Source: Desulfobacterales bacterium
Lineage (GTDB): Bacteria > Desulfobacterota > Desulfobacteria > Desulfobacterales > UBA5852
Reading direction: 5' to 3'
DNA: 6,533 nt
NCBI GenBank assembly: GCA_030066455.1
Contig: JASJBQ010000270.1
Location: 1-6,533 of the forward strand
Both the position numbers and the translations under genes were made by a program. Under the pieces are notes generated by a model, which searched no databases, was not told where the DNA came from, and saw only the letters and a program-made list of their open reading frames with translations. Positions 6,001 through 6,533 of this stretch are shown one piece after another (position 1 is the first letter of the stretch; every line of letters starts with the position of its first letter).

Positions 6001-6533
6001 AAACCGTCATTCAGGAGCTGGATGCCGGTGAAAGCGTCAGCGACGTGCTGACGGTGACCACCGCCGACGGTACGACCCACGATGTGACCATCGCCATCCA
6101 TGGCACCGAAGACGCCCCGTCCGTCGGGGGGGCTTTTTCCGGAATCGTTGCCCGGAACGGGGTTCAGACCGCCAGTGGCGTGCTGACGATCACGGATGCG
6201 GACGCCGGCGACAACCCCATCCGTTTTACCGATGTGACGGCCGCGACGGGGGACAACGGGTACGGCCGCTTCGATTTCGCCGGCAACACCTGGACCTACA
6301 CGCTGAACAACGCCCACGCGTCCGTGCAAGCCATGCAGGCCGGCGACACGTTGACGGACACCCACACCTTCACCGCCTCTGACGGCACGACCCGGGTGGT
6401 CATGGTCACGATCGGGGTGAAAGCATCGGCCGCGCCGGCACCGATACCCGGCGGCGGCAACGATCAGGATCGGGAGCCGCCTACGGCCGGTGAAACAATC
6501 GAGCCCCCGCCGGAACGCGAGCCTGAACCGGAC
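1..6533 (+). CDS. Giant multidomain LamG/cadherin-like/VCBS extracellular protein, probable adhesin (internal fragment, both ends missing)
   Basis: The frame beginning at position 3 is open to the last base, giving 2177 sense codons with no start or stop of its own. Modules in order are a DUF2341-like domain, LamG1, a short cadherin-like repeat, LamG2, cadherin-like D1, LamG3, a classical cadherin repeat, tandem-95 repeat C, LamG4, D2, repeats A, B, E and F, two VCBS domains and a Pro/Glu-rich linker. Repeat ends carry the hallmark ND-x-P linkers (VNDAPV, LNEPPV, INDAP), and many acidic DxDxD-type sites suggest calcium binding. Only two cysteines occur (residues 860 and 1190), as is usual for secreted proteins of this type. 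By family knowledge it is a surface or secreted adhesin: LamG domains bind glycans or proteins, and the cadherin/VCBS array acts as a stalk. There is no transmembrane segment and no visible RTX nonapeptide. The export route, anchor and ligand are unknown. It could instead be a matrix or S-layer-associated protein. Confidence 0.95.
9..320 (+). other. DUF2341-like domain (residues ~3-106)
   Basis: The segment opens with WWHTDWSRRQALTFDNS, close to the WW-x-x-x-WS-x-R start typical of DUF2341. It continues through LTDFPVLVQLNSGNIDY, ADLRFIAADGTQLAHEI and a WVKVPQI strand to the ending MMYYGNTAAPDAQD. These are the usual blocks of this beta-rich extracellular domain, which often precedes a LamG domain, as it does here. 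No biochemical function is established for it. The window begins only two residues before the WW motif, so whatever lies N-terminal (signal peptide or more repeats) is not visible. Assignment is by motif memory, not a profile search. Confidence 0.75.
330..1010 (+). other. LamG/concanavalin A-like domain 1
   Basis: A jelly-roll lectin-like fold is indicated by the ordered LamG_3 blocks. These are VYHLENDLNDATANANHG (the N-terminal W/F-x-x-(D/E) and 'nGt' strand), a GRLFDGIDDYG strand, ATISAWINPTSW, GRILDKAD, GQWQHVAVVFD near residue 245, KLYINGVEQ, and the closing FDGILDDVRISRTQRS at 909-956. It follows the DUF2341-like domain directly, a common pairing. The 'YHLEND' strand is at the N-terminus, as in LamG2 but unlike LamG3 and LamG4. 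Such domains in bacterial surface proteins bind sugars or proteins, but no specific ligand can be inferred. Confidence 0.85.
1023..1271 (+). other. Cadherin-like (tandem-95 type) repeat R1, N-terminally short
   Basis: The core is clear: GGLLSNDSDADGDPLSVTLV, then LNKDGTFNYTPTANYYGSD and FTYEVSDGNGG, ending in VNSITDAP. The NDSDADGD loop is the usual acidic, probably calcium-binding site. The repeat is about 83 residues instead of the usual 95 or so. The opening strand (xDDxYxVxExxTL) is missing between LamG1, which ends FVSLGGEE, and PAPATGG. Either the missing strand lies upstream of the DUF2341/LamG1 block, as suggested by the other LamG insertions, or it was deleted. Confidence 0.75.
1287..2003 (+). 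other. LamG/concanavalin A-like domain 2
   Basis: Blocks in order are NPLSYWRLGETAG, DLGSSANNGTYNGG, a VRFDALNTDYVAI strand, GTVQLWFNAD, HLFSKD, the long HLSIYLNAAGRLEVRL hairpin, GQWHHVAFTFGAGGMALYLD and the closing FFTGQIDEVAIVGSPL, then AQAVRELFGAGRQ. This is a complete LamG_3-type domain with the YWRLxE strand at its N-terminus. It is preceded by PIATDD (1269-1286), which looks like the first residues of a cadherin-like repeat, and followed immediately by the remainder of such a repeat (D1). Confidence 0.88.
2004..2336 (+). repeat. Cadherin-like repeat D1 (111 residues, paralogue of D2)
   Basis: The repeat begins DYTVDEENTLNV, runs through GVLINDFDVEGDPLTV and ARVTLNADGSFLYDPNGQF to FSYVANDGSTDSNPAAV, and ends TGVNDPPV. 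It has exactly the same length as D2 (4290-4622) and aligns with it without gaps. The two share a perfect 40-bp stretch (2149-2188 and 4435-4474). It belongs to the large bacterial cadherin-like group seen in RTX/VCBS adhesins. Its acidic loop NDFDVEGD probably binds calcium. Confidence 0.85.
2149..2188 (+). repeat. 40-bp perfect direct repeat, copy 1 (within D1)
   Basis: Forty consecutive bases, starting cctcgggcgcccgggt, are identical to 4435-4474, 2286 bp downstream and in the same codon register. They encode the SGARVTLNADGS segment of D1. Confidence 0.9.
2346..3047 (+). other. LamG/concanavalin A-like domain 3
   Basis: The domain starts with a GISLNADGGNDVYLV strand and continues through LTTLTVEASFAVNTP, VLLSYADG, ELALFLKNDGSIWF, EKHHVGASWDASSGSVVFYV and a DGQQVESF turn. 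It closes with LHDVRIFNDVRTAGEIAANF (2841-2900). The NWTFNDLSTGG...DAVSSNNL strand is at the C-terminus, a permuted place relative to LamG1 and LamG2. It contains one of only two cysteines in the window (2580-2582, WFCAH). It separates PVDLQ, which looks like the start of a cadherin repeat, from the cadherin body at 3051. Confidence 0.82.
3051..3341 (+). other. Classical-type cadherin repeat
   Basis: The order of motifs is that of a true cadherin repeat rather than the tandem-95 variant. It has LTLEVEENSPNGTVVGTI (the E-N calcium ligand block), ASDPDAGDTLTYSL (the DxD block), FEILPASGVIRV, then SLLNYDSSTSHNVTVRVSD in the place of the LDRE/LDYE block, and finally VTDLNEPPV as the DxNDxxP linker. 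The LNYDSS variant replaces the usual acidic Glu by Asp-Ser, so one calcium ligand may differ. The role is presumably a calcium-stiffened spacer. Confidence 0.82.
3345..3632 (+). repeat. Tandem-95 cadherin-like repeat C (96 residues)
   Basis: AVADSFTVAEGTTTNLNLAA opens a repeat that continues NDSDPENALDL, IAIVSGPTYGS, NGDGTVDYTHDGTANF and FSYTIADNACTPSNTV, ending TITPQNDSPL. It has the same 96-residue length as repeat A and aligns with A and B without gaps, with roughly three quarters of positions identical by eye. It is therefore an older copy of the same unit, now separated from them by LamG4 and D2. It contains the second cysteine (3570-3572), where A and B have glycine. Confidence 0.85.
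3645..4289 (+). other. LamG/concanavalin A-like domain 4
   Basis: The pattern is VYLAFDGDDFIRVADDASL, NNVTMEAWINHNGGG, LILNKEGEYEMGITADTGE, GAWTHVAVTFDG near residue 1300, IRTYIDGQLVDT, LTIGGREN and the closing GQIDEVRVWNTTRTQGEIQ (4074-4130). GLAGYWRLDEAGTGSVVDLS and NDGILGG then follow at the C-terminus. Here the YWRLDE strand follows the DEVRVWN strand, a permuted order compared with LamG2. It is flanked by LARPD (3630-3644) and GYVTDEGTLLT (4290 on), two parts of what reads as one cadherin-like repeat start. Confidence 0.88.
4290..4622 (+). repeat. Cadherin-like repeat D2 (111 residues, paralogue of D1)
   Basis: The repeat begins GYVTDEGTLLTIPALSGVLA and continues NDSDEENDPLTV, ARVTLNADGSFSYDPNGQF and FTYVANDGSNDSNPAAV, ending TGVNDAPV. 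It is the same length as D1 and ungapped against it, and includes the 40-bp identical patch at 4435-4474. Like D1 it follows a LamG domain directly. The pairing of LamG2-D1 and LamG4-D2 suggests that a LamG plus D unit was duplicated. The LamG parts have diverged far more than the D parts. Confidence 0.85.
4435..4474 (+). repeat. 40-bp perfect direct repeat, copy 2 (within D2)
   Basis: This is the second copy of the 40-bp identity that begins at 2149. The flanking sequence in D1 and D2 differs at many synonymous positions, so this patch is more conserved than its surroundings. Confidence 0.9.
4623..4910 (+). repeat. Tandem-95 repeat A (96 residues)
   Basis: ATADSFTVEEGSTTTLNLAA starts a unit that includes NDTDADDGLDLATITIVSGP, GTVDYTHDGTENFTDSFTYT and IDDNSGVTSNTVTVDLTITP, ending VNDAPV. 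The adjacent repeat B differs at only 11 positions over the aligned body, so A and B form a recent tandem duplication of a 288-bp unit. The NDTDADDG loop is the likely calcium site. Such arrays extend adhesins away from the cell surface and commonly vary in copy number between strains. Confidence 0.88.
4911..5201 (+). repeat. Tandem-95 repeat B (97 residues)
   Basis: This near-copy of repeat A opens ATADSFTVDEGTTTSLNLAA and shares with A the perfect 23-bp stretch encoding VDYTHDG. It ends VNDNDPV rather than VNDAPV, one residue longer than A. That extra residue falls exactly at the inter-repeat calcium linker, so the hinge to repeat E may differ in geometry. Confidence 0.88.
5202..5504 (+). 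repeat. Divergent tandem-95 repeat E
   Basis: AFDDAITVSEGASVSVLDSG is followed by SLLANDTDVDQPNDALSVSL, GSLTLNPDGTFSYTHDGTEN, FTYILSDADGG and VNPINDAP. It shares the YTHDGTEN core with A, B and C but is clearly more diverged. Its long acidic loop (NDTDVDQPND) is typical of bacterial cadherin-like domains. It contains the only TTA/CTA/TCA-class codon after 3059 (TTA at 5271). Confidence 0.82.
5505..5801 (+). repeat. Cadherin-like repeat F
   Basis: The sequence TTSQVTLAAIAEDSGARTIT, then AELLGNAADAEGDALTATGL, NLDGTWDYTPAGNDDTAV and FSYTISDGTD, ending ITPANDAPV, fits the cadherin-like subfamily with an 'IAEDSGxRxITxxELL' start. That subfamily typically stands just before VCBS modules in repeat-rich adhesins, which is its position here. 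Assignment is from remembered motif patterns. Confidence 0.78.
5799..6122 (+). other. VCBS domain 1
   Basis: The canonical VCBS order is present: GAVTEDLDPDSDGLLEATG, ALTVVDPDTGESSFQA, VAGTYGSLTIDAAGNWHYSA, VIQELDAGESVSDVLTV and DGTTHDVTIAIHGTEDAP. VCBS repeats occur in large secreted adhesins of Vibrio, Colwellia, Bradyrhizobium, Shewanella and many others, usually near the C-terminal part of type I-secreted proteins. All the signature acidic residues (TED, DPD, DAGE) are retained. Confidence 0.9.
6120..6419 (+). other. VCBS-like domain 2, degenerate terminal copy
   Basis: The body matches VCBS: SGVLTITDADAGDNPIRF, GRFDFAGNTWTYTLNNAHAS, VQAMQAGDTLTDTHTFTASD and MVTIGV. The opening TED signature is replaced by VARNG. 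The closing ITGTNDAP linker is absent, and the domain instead runs into KASAAPAP. It is evidently the last repeat of the array, where the calcium linker is no longer needed. Confidence 0.78.
6423..6533 (+). other. Pro/Glu-rich linker after the repeat array
   Basis: From residue 2141 the composition changes abruptly from Asp/Thr/Gly beta repeats to Ala/Pro/Gly and then Pro/Glu: ASAAPAPIPGGGNDQDREPP, followed by GETIEPPPEREPEPD. This is a disordered, charged hinge. Such linkers separate the stalk from a C-terminal anchoring, peptidoglycan-binding or secretion module. Which of these follows cannot be seen, because the window ends in the middle of the linker. Confidence 0.8.

Noticed and set aside
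5271..6365. 364-codon open frame on the - strand
   Set aside because: Same cause: an antisense shadow of repeats E and F and the VCBS domains, ending at the sense TTA at 5271.

Overview
The window lies wholly inside one very large protein-coding gene on the + strand. The third forward frame (codons starting at 3, 6, 9 ...) reads from position 3 to 6533 without a stop, giving 2177 codons, and is open at both ends. No start codon with a ribosome binding site, signal peptide or stop codon is visible, so the true N- and C-termini lie outside. In this frame the codon for residue n starts at nucleotide 3n. Every other sizeable open frame is a shadow of this one. I see no RNA gene, mobile element, CRISPR array or promoter.

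The product is an extracellular, Asp/Thr/Gly-rich mosaic of beta-sandwich modules with almost no cysteine. The order is: DUF2341-like domain (9-320); LamG/concanavalin-like domain 1 (330-1010); short cadherin-like repeat R1 (1023-1271); LamG2 (1287-2003); cadherin-like D1 (2004-2336); LamG3 (2346-3047); classical-type cadherin (3051-3341); tandem-95-type repeat C (3345-3632); LamG4 (3645-4289); D2 (4290-4622); near-identical tandem-95 repeats A and B (4623-4910, 4911-5201); related repeats E and F (5202-5504, 5505-5801); two VCBS domains (5799-6419); and a Pro/Glu-rich linker (6423-6533) leading out of the window. The LamG domains probably bind glycans or proteins. The cadherin-like and VCBS modules probably form a calcium-rigidified stalk. 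The whole resembles a giant surface adhesin or secreted matrix protein of the type exported by type I or similar systems in Gram-negative bacteria. The exporter and anchor are not visible here.

The organism cannot be named from this window. GC-rich coding sequence and this module set fit a free-living aquatic or sediment Gram-negative bacterium; Desulfobacterota or gammaproteobacteria are guesses only.

The most interesting structural signal is that LamG2, LamG3 and LamG4 each sit at the same place. They fall between the first few residues of a cadherin-like repeat (the ND-x-P-V/I/L-x-x-x-D start) and its first strand (xVxExxTL). Removing each LamG restores a canonical repeat junction. Other signals are two 111-residue repeats (D1, D2) sharing a 40-bp identical patch, a tandem 288-bp duplication, a permuted position of the LamG 'YWRLxE' strand, and a sharp drop of TTA/CTA/TCA codons after 3057. 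I found no defence, mobile or biosynthetic system in this window.
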